From NCBI GenBank assembly GCA_963576725.1, contig OY755241.1, positions 61,067,071 to 61,131,070 on the forward strand: 64,000 nucleotides of DNA, in the 5' to 3' direction. Below the pieces are notes generated by a model. It saw only the letters and a program-made list of their open reading frames with translations. It had not been told where the DNA came from and searched no databases. The translations under genes were made by a program, and so were the position numbers. Positions within the stretch are counted from its first letter, which is position 1; every line of letters starts with the position of its first letter. This stretch comes from Azorinus chamasolen. Lineage: Eukaryota > Mollusca > Bivalvia > Cardiida > Solecurtidae. Positions 52,756 through 63,031 of the stretch are shown piece after piece.

Positions 52756-55547
52756 CTGGTACAGTATGTCTGCTTTAGGGATCTCGGCAAAATTAATTGC
52801 TCATATGTATCAACCCCATTGATTTTGGTGAACGTTTTGATCAGCATGTTGTCACACACTGCCAAAGAATCCCACATAAGCCAGTAATGGCGTGCGGCTG
52901 GACTGTGCATTGCCATCTGATCGCTGCTTGGTTTCTTGTTCTCTCGCTTGGCCGTGAGGACTGGGGTGATGTCAGGGTCTTCCAACTGCTGTTTTGCCAG
53001 CTCCTCCGGGGATTTAGTAATAAGCCAGTTACTTTTTGGCCGTGCAGTGTCCTTTGGAGTGTCTGGTGCTGTCGAGGGTCCGGGTATGGGATCACCACTG
53101 CTGGACTTCTGCTCGACTCCACGAACAATAGCTGAGGTTTCTGATTTTTCTTCAGTATTTGGAGACATGTCATGTGTTTGACCAGGCCATATCAGCATCA
53201 TTGCATCTGCTCTTCTCTTGCACTTCTTGCAGGGCCCGCACTTCAATGGTTCCGACATGTCAACTTCCGCGCAAGTGCAGTCTTTTGGTGAAGGGCATCT
53301 AGAGAGAGCATCACAGTGACCCTGTTTGCTTCCTGGTCGGTACTCTATGTTAAAATCATATTGTGCTAAAATCTCTAGCCATCTGGTGATCTTCCCATTT
53401 GGCTCCTTTAAGCTGAATAGCCACACTAATGCTTGGTGGTCTGTCCTGACTGTAAACTTCCGTCCCAGTAGGTACTGCCTGTAGTATTGAACGAAGAATA
53501 CAACCGCCAACAGCTCTTTCTCAGTTATGCAGTAATTCCTCTCTGCCTTATTCATTGCCCTGCTCCCATATGCAATTACCCTTTCTCTTCCATGCTGCAT
53601 CTGTTGGAGCACACCTCCGATGCCTTCACCTGAAGCATCTACATCTAGCACAAACTCTCATGCATCATTGATTGGATAGCCCATGACTTCAGGGCTAATC
53701 AATGCCTCTTTTAGGGCTCTGAATGCACTTTCGCATTCTTTGCTCCAAATGAATTCAGCGTCCTTCTTTGTAAGATTGATTAAAGGCCTGGCTGTTTTTG
53801 CAAAGTCTTTCACGAACCTCCTATAGTAGGACCCAGTGGCCACAAATTGCTTCACCTGTTTTGAGTTTGATGGTGTTGGCCACTGCAATATTTTTGAAAC
53901 GTTGGTTGGGTCTGGTTTGACCCCTTCTCTGGATACCACGTGACCAAGGAAGACTACCTCTGTTTGTAATAGTTTGCATTTCTCTGGCTTAAGCTTAAGA
54001 CCTGCTTGCTTTACTCGTTCAAGCACCTCACCGACCCTCTCCGCGTGCTGTTTGAAGGTTTCGCCAAACACGATAATATCATCAATGTAAACAAGACAAG
54101 TGACCCATTGAAGACCTTGTAGAGCCAACTCCATTGTTCTTTGAAAAGTTCCAGCGGCGTTATTTAACCCAAATGGCATCCGGGTCATTTCATAATGACC
54201 GTACTTGCAACAGAAGGCGCTTTTTGGAATATCCTCCCTCTTGAGGGGTATCTGAAAGTAGCCACTTGTCAGATCAAAGCTGCTGAAAAAGGACGAGCCC
54301 GCCACGGCATCAATGCAATCTTGGACTCTTGGAAGTGGAAATCCATCCTGCTTTACCAGAGAATTTACGCGCCTATAGTCCACGCATGGGCGTATAGCGC
54401 CAGATTTCTTCTTAACCAGGACTATAGGAGATGCCCAAGGAGACGTGCTCTTTTGGATTACTCCCTTTTGCAGTAGGTCTTCTATTGTCCTTTTTTCCTC
54501 TTCAGCATAGGCTAAGGGGACCCTTCTAGGCCTCTGCTTAATCGGGGATGCATCACCTGTATTTATCTGGTGTTCTGTAAGGTGTGTCATACCCAAGTCC
54601 CATTCGTCTTTCGAAAAGGTGTCTTGAAACTTTACCAATAAGCCTGCTATTACCTGCTTTTCAATTTCTGTTTTATCTTGAGTGGAGTTCTCAAACAGTG
54701 CCGTCAAGTGAGGAGGAACATCAGTTTGTTTTGCAACTGGGTTTATCTGATCAGCATTAACAGGTAAAGCTTCCTGCTTCGTTTGGACCCGTTTTGCCCA
54801 GTCAAAGTTGTTTTCTAACTCTACATATTCTTGGTCTTGTAGCACTGTCACTACACTTTCTATCTGCTCGGCTATTCCTATTACTGCATTTAGCTTCAGT
54901 ATCATATCTGTTGAAAATGGGTTCATGATCCTGACTTTACAAGTTGGAGATTTGTTTATATCTACTAGAGTGGATCCCATCAGCAGGTTATACTTTTCAG
55001 TAAAGGCTTCTGTTGGGTTGATAACATAGTCAGCTTCTCTATGGCCATCATCGTTTTCTAAACGCTCAACTAAAACATCTACCACTGCCTCTGCATTGCC
55101 TGGTACTACAAAGTCCTCTACAACCATGACTTTCTTTACCCTTGGTACTTTCCTTTTAGACATACATGGTATCTCTACACCATCCTTTACTATCACGTTT
55201 CTGCTCAACAGGATGTCGGCTGGACCCTTTCCACTATCCATCAACAAATCATACCCAATTAGAGCCTCGTCTTGTATATCTGCTACGATGGCCTCGTGCT
55301 GGACCTCTAGTGGGCCTAATTTTAATCTAAAGCTGGCCTTGCCGCTTCCAGGAATTCGAGCTCCGCCCGCGCCTTTCGAGACCTGGGATTTTTCTAGCAC
55401 GGGCTTCATTTTCTGAGAAATCTTTTCATAGACCGCTTTAGAAATTACTGTTTTTGTAGCTCCCGTATCTGCCACGAATGTAACAGGTGTATCCTCTACA
55501 TATCCATGAATATATATGCCATCAGACGAGTCCTGTCGTCTTCTCAT
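52719..55547 (-). pseudogene. Gypsy pol: protease, reverse transcriptase, RNase H
   Basis: First Met at 55547, but the frame is open back into the end of gag. Protease with ADTGATKT and LIGYDLL. RT with FDLTSGYFQI, MPFGLNNA, the YIDD catalytic box and FLGHVVS. TGA at 53660-53658, where an Arg codon CGA would mutate to TGA at a CpG. The same frame resumes with RNase H (LDVDASGEGIGG, YCITEKELLAVV, TDHQALVWL and DALSR). The frame is lost near 52755 in the integrase zinc region. Confidence 0.88.
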
Positions 55548-55624
55548 AGACCCATTTTTACCTTCTGAAGCACTCGCACCTGGCGTTTTGGGTACTTCAT
55601 ACTTGTTTTGACCTTTGTTCTCCT

Positions 55625-57200
55625 TTAATTGGACCGCCCTCCGGTCGCAAGGGTCAGTCCTTTCATGTTTAAATGCTCCGGTTCACTTGTTCTCTGCTCT
55701 CTTCTCTGCTTCGCCATCCCTCTATTCTCAAGTCTGTTAGGGCATTCTCGAGCAATGTGGCCCTTCTGGTGACAGTTGAAGCATTCAATGCTATTCTTTC
55801 TTTGATTGCCATTACTTGCCTTCTCTAACCTTTCGATTCTCTCCACGAGACTTTTGAGTTTCCAGGATCTGCTGCAAAATTTTGCCATGAGGATCTTGGG
55901 GCTTGTTTTCTGCATGCTGCTCTGAGAGGTCTTGCTGCGGCACCGTTTTACTGTCATACTCATGTCTAGTGCCAACGCCTGGCTTGTAGGTGTGATGAGC
56001 ACTCCTTCGTAAATGGCCATCACCATCTTGTAAATCTGTATCTTTCCAAGATATACCAATATTCGACCTTTGATCCGGTTGATACATGTCCTCGCCCTCA
56101 TCGTAATTCTCTCCCAGAGTTCTTCTCGTCCTTTTTCTCGGCGGATTGTCATTAGCGCTTCCACTCCTCATATGTATCATACTAACAGCATATAGGACGG
56201 CCTCGTCAATAGTCCTCGGCTCTTTGTGAAACTCGACCTGGAACCTTACTTCTTCATCAAATAAGCCGTCTAGAAATCTCCGCACAAGATCCTCTTCCCT
56301 TGTGCGACGATCCCTATACCCATGGGCTTTGTCATAGAGCCTTTTCAAGTCAGCAGCGTACTATTCCAGGGTTTCACCATATCTCTGTGAACGCCTGCTG
56401 AACTTTACTGCGTATGTCCTGGGTGTCTCAATAACTCTGTATCTACTTTGAAGCTCATGTACTATAGCATCATAGTTCTCTAATATATGCGGGGGAAGCT
56501 GGGAGAAAACGAAATCGGCGGCCTGGTCTTCTATTCTTGGGATCAAATTGTCTAGCTTTTCCTCAATGCACCAGCCGTATCTCTTTGCGATAGTTTCAAA
56601 CCTTGTTAACCAAGTTTGAAACTCTTCTTTTCCAGTAAATGCTGGTATTCGCACCGGCGCCCCTCTCAAATAGGCATTGTATCCGCCTGGTCTACCAGTT
56701 ATATGTGAATTGTCATCGTAATGATGTAAAATAGGACACGGACGCCGTGCTGGGCGTGTCTGAATATTATCACGTGCATAAAAGACGCTGTTTGACCCAT
56801 TGTAGTCACCATAATCTGGGCTCATATGGCTTGGGCTGGCGGTTCTAGATCTAGATCGATCTATCCTCGTCGGGCATAAGTTTCTTTGTTCCGATCCTGG
56901 TGCGTTCAATTCATGCCTTGACCTGCATCTACTTGGTATTGGACCATGCTGTTCTGGTTCTCGGCTTGTTAACTCGTTTTCAATACATTTATTTGCAAAA
57001 GTAACCCCTGATCTGTCCCTCTGAGTTTCTTCTACATCTGTGTTTTCCTTTGCATTGTGATCATGGTTTTCCATTTCTACGACAGACCTAGGGATGGGGT
57101 GCATAGGACTGCCAGAATCGTCTCTATCAATAAATTCTACCTCTGAATCACGACTGTCTGGTCTAAAATGGCTCATAGTGTATGTCTGTGAGTTTTCCAA
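55625..57200 (-). pseudogene. Gypsy gag, one stop and one frameshift
   Basis: ATG at 57200. The first part is charged and disordered, then a capsid-like helical region. In-frame TAG at 56363-56361; the same frame continues to about 55850, where a base is lost in an A run. After that comes a nucleocapsid knuckle, CFNCHQKGHIARECP (around 55780-55735), ending at 55625. Gag would assemble the particle. It overlaps the pol frame by a few tens of bases, as usual for Ty3/Gypsy. Confidence 0.85.
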
Positions 57201-57290
57201 GATTTAATTTTTAATAAATTGCAGCGTTTTTCATCTAGATCCTAAAATTTGATTGGGCTCGTATCACTGGATCTGTCAAGATTTAACAGA

Positions 57291-57309
57291 TCCCACTTCT
57301 CTGACACCA
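57291..57309 (-). other. Primer binding site, tRNA-Leu-like
   Basis: TGGTGTCAGAGAAGTGGGA in element orientation, four bases inside the 5' LTR. It complements the 3' end of tRNA-Leu as I remember it (…CCCACTTCTGACACCA) except for two extra bases. Confidence 0.6.
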
Positions 57310-57980
57310 TAAATGTTAGCTCTCACTGAGCTCTGTGTAGATCTAGATCTTAGGACTTAATTAGGGGCTTTATATTCTTTCTTCTCTCACTCACACCCTG
57401 GGCAGTCAAAACAACGGAGCCTGTTTCCATTCAAACATTCTCTTTAATTAGTACACAGAGCTCTGTAGAATCTATGTAGATCTATATATCAAACACAACT
57501 CTAATCTTAACCACTCAGTAGACCGTTCAGACTATTAAGTAAAGGACCAGTTTTAACTCTTGTGAAAAGTTGCAGTGGTGACCCGCCATGTATCTACATG
57601 TATATGCTATTCTCAAATCAGAGATCTAGATATCACTCTTAGATCCAGATAACGTTAATCTAGATAGTTATTTTAAGGTTTAACAAAGGCTGATCTTTAA
57701 TCAAGATCTAGTTCTGACATTTATCTATCGAAAAAATAGTTGAGTTGATCCTTTCAAGAATTCTTTATAGCTTCAAAGTTTAACTTCTCAGAAATTAATG
57801 TATAAGAGAACCGAAACGCAAACTCAGTAAAACACTGCTCTGTGTTACTTATAAATAAACGTACGTCAAATAAAGCAGCTCAGAACTGAAGAAGATCTAA
57901 ATCAAAATATAATGCTGACGGCGATTCGTGGCCTCTACGACTACTAACGAAAAATGAGCTCTCGATGAAAGGCGACTCGG

Positions 57981-58103
57981 CCTTTTATACTAGTTAAAAT
58001 GTGGCCAACAAAGTTGGGCACTTGTGCCCAAGATTCTGGCCACTTTCTGATGTGACCAAGAATTCTGGTCACATTCGCCCAAGAAATTTGGGCGATGACG
58101 TCA
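57981..58103 (-). promoter_or_regulatory. LTR promoter/enhancer (right LTR, drives the provirus)
   Basis: Same arrangement as in the other LTR: TATAAAAGG at 57989-57981 and TGACGTCA at 58096-58103 with the palindromes between. Being the 5' LTR, this copy would drive the genomic RNA. Confidence 0.6.
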
Positions 58104-58771
58104 TATTTATGACGCGTAAACTATGTGACCAAAAAACTAGGGCGCAAATGACTGTCGCGTTTCGGTTCTACATTCAAAGTAAACTAAGTGGGAGGGGTAA
58201 ATCTCCGACGGTGGCTGTAAACAGTTGATACATTGAAGCCATAAGTTTGCTGGCGGAACATCACTGACCACTGGATTTATCTTACGATTCAAATATTACT
58301 GTGGGGAAAAACTTTTGTAAATAGAGAACCAGGATGTTGCAAAAACAAGGATTTACGTCACTTCCTCACTGTGCAACATATTACTTAGAACAGTTACACT
58401 AAGGATAATTAAAGTGATTATAACTTCAAAAGGTGCATAAACAATTCAATTAATATGAAAAAGGGACTATGACTCTACTACATAACGGGTAAGTAGATTT
58501 ATGCATTCTGCTGTGTTATGATTACACATAGCCAGCCAATACACAGCATAGTGTTTACAAATTGGAAGCGTGTACGGTGATCGAAGCTCTGTTTCCCAGT
58601 CAGTTCCGAGCTACAACAGCTAGTTAAATTTCCATACTGATTTTAGATACAGATAGACCAACTTATTTTGGAACAAAACATGACCTACTCTAATGTAAAC
58701 AAAACGAAGCGACTATGTACAGCGCTTCTGTATTTTAAAACCCTTAGCAAGCCGCAATTTTTTCAACATAG

Positions 58772-58841
58772 TTGTCTTGGTGCAATGGATATGTATCTGG
58801 ATTTGCATGTGGCGGTCTTGAGTTCGATTCTTACCGGTGCC
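58772..58841 (+). repeat. tRNA-like module (A and B boxes)
   Basis: TTGGTGCAATGGATA resembles an A box and GAGTTCGATTC a B box, 35 bp apart. The acceptor stem does not pair well, so it is a derived module rather than a tRNA gene. Confidence 0.5.
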
Positions 58842-59008
58842 TTTTTTGTTTTCATTAAAATACTGTCTGCACAAAACAACACTAAATATTAATAGTAACA
58901 TATAATAATTATTAACAAAATATTAACATATAATTGAAAAAGAATAAAAATTAAAAAGACAATTACAAATAACAAATCAGTTTTTTAAGAAAAGTAAACT
59001 GCATAGCT

Positions 59009-59072
59009 TGAGATTCGAACCCACGACCCCTTGTTTGCAAGACTACGTACATATCTATTAGACCAAAGCCCA
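59009..59072 (-). repeat. tRNA-like module, opposite orientation
   Basis: On the minus strand TTGGTCTAATAGATA (A box) and GGGTTCGAATC (B box, near-perfect). Faces the module at 58772-58841. Confidence 0.55.
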
Positions 59073-59350
59073 GTACATAATATGTGTCGAGTTACTAAAG
59101 TGTGTTGTCTGGCCCTGTACTTTTGTACTGTTATGTAAACAACAAAATAACAAGTCTCAATATAGCGTGGTTTGCCTGTAAGTATTTTGAGCATTAAAAA
59201 GATCCTAAAGTAAATAAAACTACAGTCAAAAAGGTTAAAAAGAACACATCGATCTCCATACATGCTGCAAATTTGTCGAGTCATTACAATATATTATATT
59301 ATATAGGTCTGATCTGATTAGAAAGTTTTATGTTTTTGCTTAATATTTAC

Positions 59351-59497
59351 CATCTGTATCTATACCACCGACAAACCCGTCAAGGGTTGCTTTGTCAATG
59401 AGGTTGTCTAGAAGCATTGATTGTGCTGGTGATGGTGAAGGTGGCTTTGGGCCTCCTCCCGTCTTTGGCCGCTTGATAGTGTCGTATCGCTCCTTAG
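59351..59497 (-). CDS. Exon 3 of Myb/SANT-like gene
   Basis: A 147-nt exon after GTTTAATGCAG, ending G|GTAAAT. It begins AKERYDTIKRP, then a Gly/Pro linker and DGFVGGIDTDG, the usual post-domain signature of this family. Confidence 0.65.
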
Positions 59498-59981
59498 CTG
59501 CATTAAACAAATGAATATCATTGTTTATCTCTGTTTTCACCATATATATTTCATCTACTAAATAATCATCTGATTTTGATGACTAATATATTGTTTTACT
59601 TCAACTGAGGCTCCCACAAATCATAGTGTCAAACATGTCTTTAGCGACTTTGAATTGATTGAACGCAGACAACTTAACAAGCAGGTGATTGCTTAATGCA
59701 GGGCAAAAGTAATGCAGAAAACTCCTATAAGAGCCTTTGAGCTTTAAGCTACACCCCCCCCCCCGATAGACCCACTATTAGACATCTTTTTATGGTCGCT
59801 TAAGAAATGTTATACTGTATGATGAAATGCGAGTTACTCCGCGTGTTAGCTGGAATCAAACTGTTTGCCGAAGTAATCACTATCCCATTTAGTTGACTTT
59901 CATTGACTATGATGGTGAAAGAGTTAAACTGATTTCAAAGCAATTGTATTATCTCTAGCCTTGTTTTACTGTGTTTGACTA

Positions 59982-60232
59982 TTAACTCTTTACTCCATTA
60001 ATATCCATGTAAGAATTAATGACACCATAACTACCTTAATTAAATCAATATTCATAATAATACATGGTCACATTAATTTTGGACCAAGGCAGAAACAAGA
60101 GAGTCATATCTATATTATTTCGTAAGCAAACAGAGCAGACCCAGATCAGATGGCACCTATAGGAGCTGTCTGATCTGGGTCTACTCTGTTTGCAAAGGTG
60201 TAGAAAGGCATATGTATGGAGGAAAGGGTTAA
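59982..60232. mobile_element. Palindromic MITE, family A, full length
   Basis: TTAACTCTTTACTCC … GGAGGAAAGGGTTAA edges (13 of 15 match inverted) and a central palindrome, GCAAACAGAGCAGACCCAG … CTGGGTCTACTCTGTTTGC, around CCTATAGG. About 250 bp. Confidence 0.8.
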
Positions 60233-60342
60233 ACCATTATTCTTAAGCAATATGGCCAAGCTATGAATTATCTTATATGCAATAAAATCATAACAATATG
60301 CCATGTCTTACTTGTGTTTTATAGATTCTTGATCTTGTTATA

Positions 60343-60546
60343 CAGTGAAACCTCACTACAACGACCACTAAATTGTGGTAATTAGTTGGTATTTTAGCCA
60401 GGTGGCTGCTTAAAGCAAGGTGAAAGTAAAACAGAACGCTCCTATAGGAGCGTTCTGTTTTACTTTCATCTTGCTTTAAGCAGCCACATGCCTTTAACAA
60501 AAAATACTTGATGTAGTTTAGTGGTCGTTATAGAGAGGTGTTACTG
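60343..60546. mobile_element. TA-flanked MITE, family C (Tc1/mariner-like ends)
   Basis: CAGTGAAACCTC… and …GAGGTGTTACTG as inverted ends, TA at 60341-60342 and 60547-60548, central palindrome around GCTCCTATAGGAGC. In intron 2 of the Myb/SANT-like gene, 73 bp from exon 2. Confidence 0.75.
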
Positions 60547-60619
60547 TATTACAATTAAATTCATTTACACCAGTCAATACTGTGCCTATATTCTGTTTGA
60601 AATGTAAAACGTAACGCAC

Positions 60620-60684
60620 CTAATTGTTTTATGTTGCTATGCTGCTTCTTCATTTGGTCTATTGTCCTGGGAGTATTAGACACA
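60620..60684 (-). CDS. Exon 2 of Myb/SANT-like gene
   Basis: A 65-nt exon after CTCTATTTACAG, ending G|GTGCGT. It encodes the third-helix segment RTIDQMKKQHSNIKQL. Phase fits both neighbours. Confidence 0.65.
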
Positions 60685-60860
60685 CTGTAAATAGAGGGCA
60701 AATAATATATTTTAGCCAAGAAAAAAATCTTCGTCTGGTGTTTTACTTCTTTCAGTAAGATTTTCAATATATAAATATGTATTTTAAGGGGCACTAAGTG
60801 ACTTCCAGAATGGCAGACCATGGTGATATATTGAGCATTTAATGGTAATTTGGGGCAAAC

Positions 60861-60861
<1 letters not shown>

Positions 60862-60904
<43 letters not shown>
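60862..60904 (+). repeat. (CA)n microsatellite
   Basis: About 21 CA units, interrupting nothing recognisable; an open frame through it is artefactual. Confidence 0.95.
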
Positions 60905-60905
<1 letters not shown>

Positions 60906-60929
60906 CGCTTGATATATTTCTGCCTTTAG

Positions 60930-61123
60930 TGGACATTTCTATAAGGATGCCTGAACGGGTAAAATATGAGCATATCCGTAAAGCATTTAAACAATGGGCG
61001 ACGCCTGGATGTGGTCCGATATTATGGAATCTACCATATTTTAATGATTTGGAAACCGATGTCGAAGATAAAAAAAAAATAAAAGTGAATTTATTGTTCG
61101 ATTATGCCGTATGGTTCAATTAA
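60930..61123 (+). CDS. Possible terminal exon on plus strand, unknown
   Basis: Acceptor TTTCTGCCTTTAG is followed by 63 open codons (PERVKYEHIRKAFKQW is visible) and TAA, with AATAAA overlapping the stop (61123-61128). It lies in intron 1 of the Myb/SANT-like gene on the opposite strand, just after a (CA)n tract. The 'IRKAFKQW' stretch faintly recalls the start of matrixin catalytic domains, too weak to assign. Confidence 0.25.
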
Positions 61124-61246
61124 TAAACGGTATGAAACATATCGACCTGAGACTGAAGAAATCTAACTTTATGATGTAAAATAAAATCACTGGATGATGT
61201 AAAATAAGTTTAACATTAAGAAATACCGCGTCTATTGACAACTTAC

Positions 61247-61422
61247 GCATTCACGGCCATTGCTACTTCTTTCCACGCATTCTCCTTTTCCGCCGTCGAT
61301 ACACCTCCAAAACCACATCCTTTCAATTTTCCAAACAAAACATCATCCCTTGCCCCCACCTCCTCAACTAAAACGCACTTCTCCTTCTCCGTTCAGTTTA
61401 CTTGACGCTTCTTTGCATCCAT
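61247..61422 (-). pseudogene. Exon 1 of Myb/SANT-like gene (nonsense at codon 10)
   Basis: ATG at 61422, nine codons, TGA in place of the domain's Trp, then an open frame through the first two helices of the Myb-like domain to GC|GTAAGT. Without the TGA the exon would code for 58 residues plus two bases. Confidence 0.65.
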
Positions 61423-61679
61423 AGTTGCAGCAGCAGCCGAATCTGACAGTTACGCGAAAGCGCGCGTGGTGTTTACATTTTATCCACTTCCGTACCTCCA
61501 TATTGAAGAGTAATGAGATTGGGCCGCTTACGTCGTTATTAATTTTGCTCAACTTTCGGCTCAGCTGAGACGAATCTCAAAGTGAGTTGAGAAGTTTTAT
61601 GAAAGTCGAATTTTGAGAAATCTCAAGTGAGACAGACTTGAGATAGAATTTGAGATTGAGTTTTGCTCAAGTTGAGAAG

Positions 61680-61974
61680 GTTTGTGCAAGCGGGGCCTGG
61701 TGTCAGAATTGGTCCCGCTCCAGGGGTGGCCAGTTTTCAATAGAGAAACATATAGTGAAACTTTGAAAATCTTCTCCTCTGAAACTACTTCCATATTTGG
61801 CACATAGCATCATATTCAGGGCCTCTACAAAAGTTATATAAATTATGCCCCTGGGGTCAAAATTGGCCCCGCCCCAGGAATGGCCAGTTTTCTATAGAAA
61901 CCCATATTGAAATCTTTGAAAATCTTCTCTGATTGTCTGGTGAGCGATATCAGGGCCATCATGACCCTCTTGTT
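61680..61974 (+). mobile_element. HINE/pearl 3' fragment
   Basis: Two ~165-bp units of the 8751-10059 family followed by its 3' end (CTGGTGAGCG…CCCTCTTGTT). 5' end missing. Confidence 0.75.
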
Positions 61975-63031
61975 TGTGTCCACTTTGTAACAGATTCGTT
62001 TTTGTGTGCATATAAACTCCTAAGCCACACGAATATATCACATTTTATGTACCATGTTCATTTTCGACCGAATATATCATACGTGTGACATATTCTGTCG
62101 ATTTGTTTTACCCGTGTTACATATTCGATTAGTGACATATACGGTTCAACAAGACAAAATGGCTCGGTCCCAAACATCATCAAACGCGAAATATTTACGA
62201 CACAACGTGACGAAACGCACTAGACAAAATATTAAAGGGATGTACCTACATTCGACGCGTTTCAAAAAGACCTAAATATACAAAACTCATTTGTTTATAT
62301 GCTGAAAAGAAGTATACCGCAAGAAAACCTGTCGAATAAACGTTGAAAATGACAAAACATCCATGTGTTTGATATCGACGATCCCGATTGTATTCCCCGA
62401 TGTTTCAGTCTTATTCGGGTTGGGCTTTAGCTTCGTATCTATTCGGGTCTCTCCGACCACCTCCGAGACTAGCTGTTACATAAACAATGGAGGGGTCGGG
62501 TGATCATTGGGAAAAGGCGGAAAAATTTGAACGGAAAGGACCGATAATATTTTTTTGTGGAACAAAAAATATAAGTATTGATGAAATCGATTTATTTTGG
62601 ACCACAGGGGCATTTTTCGATATACGTTCACATTGACAATCTTCATAATAATGATTTAGCATAACAAATACCAATTTTATGATATTATTGAAACTATGCG
62701 TTCATTGTAGGGACTTCCAGGTGAGGATCCAGGATTTCTGATTGGAGGGTGGGGGCGTAGAATTTTTTTGAAGGGGGGGGGGGTGATTTTTATGTTTGAT
62801 GACTACGTGTGTTTGTAATACACCCCCCCCCCCCCCCCCTCTGTAAATCCGCGCCTGACTTCCTCTTTAACCATATAAAAAAACAAGGTAGACCGTAGGG
62901 TGAAAGCAGGAGTATCGCCTTGGAACGGTCAGTAGTCAAAAAGGGCCACTGGGGGTTTAAACCAGTTGTGTGGGTACCCAGCCTCACGCATATCCAACCT
63001 TCACCCAAGTCAAAATGTAAAGTAAACCACA
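61975..63031. other. No gene seen
   Basis: Upstream of the Myb/SANT-like gene. Contains the homopolymer inverted repeat and the 62890-62965 interspersed repeat. A 73-codon plus frame at 62054-62275 resembles nothing I know. Confidence 0.45.
62766..62840. repeat. Homopolymer G and C runs
   Basis: A G run near 62767-62780 and a C run near 62822-62839 bracket a short spacer, the arms of an inverted repeat ('ccaggatttctgattgg' … 'gtaaatccgcgcctgac'). Similar runs lie at 5151-5168 (C) and 6145-6160 (G), both inside HINE elements. Confidence 0.7.

Larger units (their letters stand above)
58650..59178. mobile_element. TA-flanked element with two facing tRNA-like modules
   Basis: Inserted in the right LTR; the left LTR shows the empty site. 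TA at 58648-58649 and 59179-59180. Ends begin CAGATAGACC and CAGGCAAACC (inverted, ~14 of 21 match). Inside are two tRNA-like segments pointing at each other, with no transposase. Confidence 0.75.
45605..59288 (-). mobile_element. Ty3/Gypsy LTR provirus with three later insertions
   Basis: LTRs at 45605-47324 (3' LTR) and 57314-59288 (5' LTR) begin TGTAATGACTCG and end TAACA or GTAACA in element orientation. Without later insertions both are ~1.45 kb. A 4-bp ATAT flanks both outer edges (45601-45604, 59289-59292), weak because the flanks are AT-rich. Order: LTR, primer site, gag, protease, RT, RNase H, integrase, C2H2 ORF3, polypurine tract, LTR. Several frameshifts and stops show it is dead. 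Without the inserts it would be about 10.3 kb. Confidence 0.9.
57314..59288 (-). repeat. 5' LTR of the Gypsy provirus
   Basis: Pairs with 45605-47324 across its whole length apart from a 529-bp insertion at 58650-59178. Small differences (for example near 57455, 57595, 58365) indicate mutation since integration, so insertion was not very recent. Confidence 0.92.
59351..61422 (-). pseudogene. Myb/SANT-like gene, three exons seen, Trp10 codon reads TGA
   Basis: Exons 61422-61247, 60684-60620 and 59497-59351 have GT-AG borders and matching phases (2/1, then 1/2). The product resembles the Myb/SANT-like DNA-binding domain of NAIF1-type and Harbinger-linked Myb proteins: TEKEKCVLVEEV, then KENAWKEVAMAVNA, then RTIDQMKKQHSNIK, and a KTGGGPKPPSPSP linker followed by FVGGIDTDG. 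The tenth codon, where the domain's first Trp is expected, is TGA (61395-61393). Exon 3 ends in phase 1 at a GTAAAT donor, so at least one more exon is expected; none was found. A Gypsy provirus begins 62 bp past that donor. It could be a recent pseudogene, a polymorphism or an assembly error. Confidence 0.65.

Noticed and set aside
54195..54476. Plus-strand frames across 52018-55416
   Set aside because: All antisense to Gypsy pol and integrase, with no motif of their own.
57352..57372. Independent repeat at the LTR edge
   Set aside because: It is the empty target site for LINE N8 in the other LTR.
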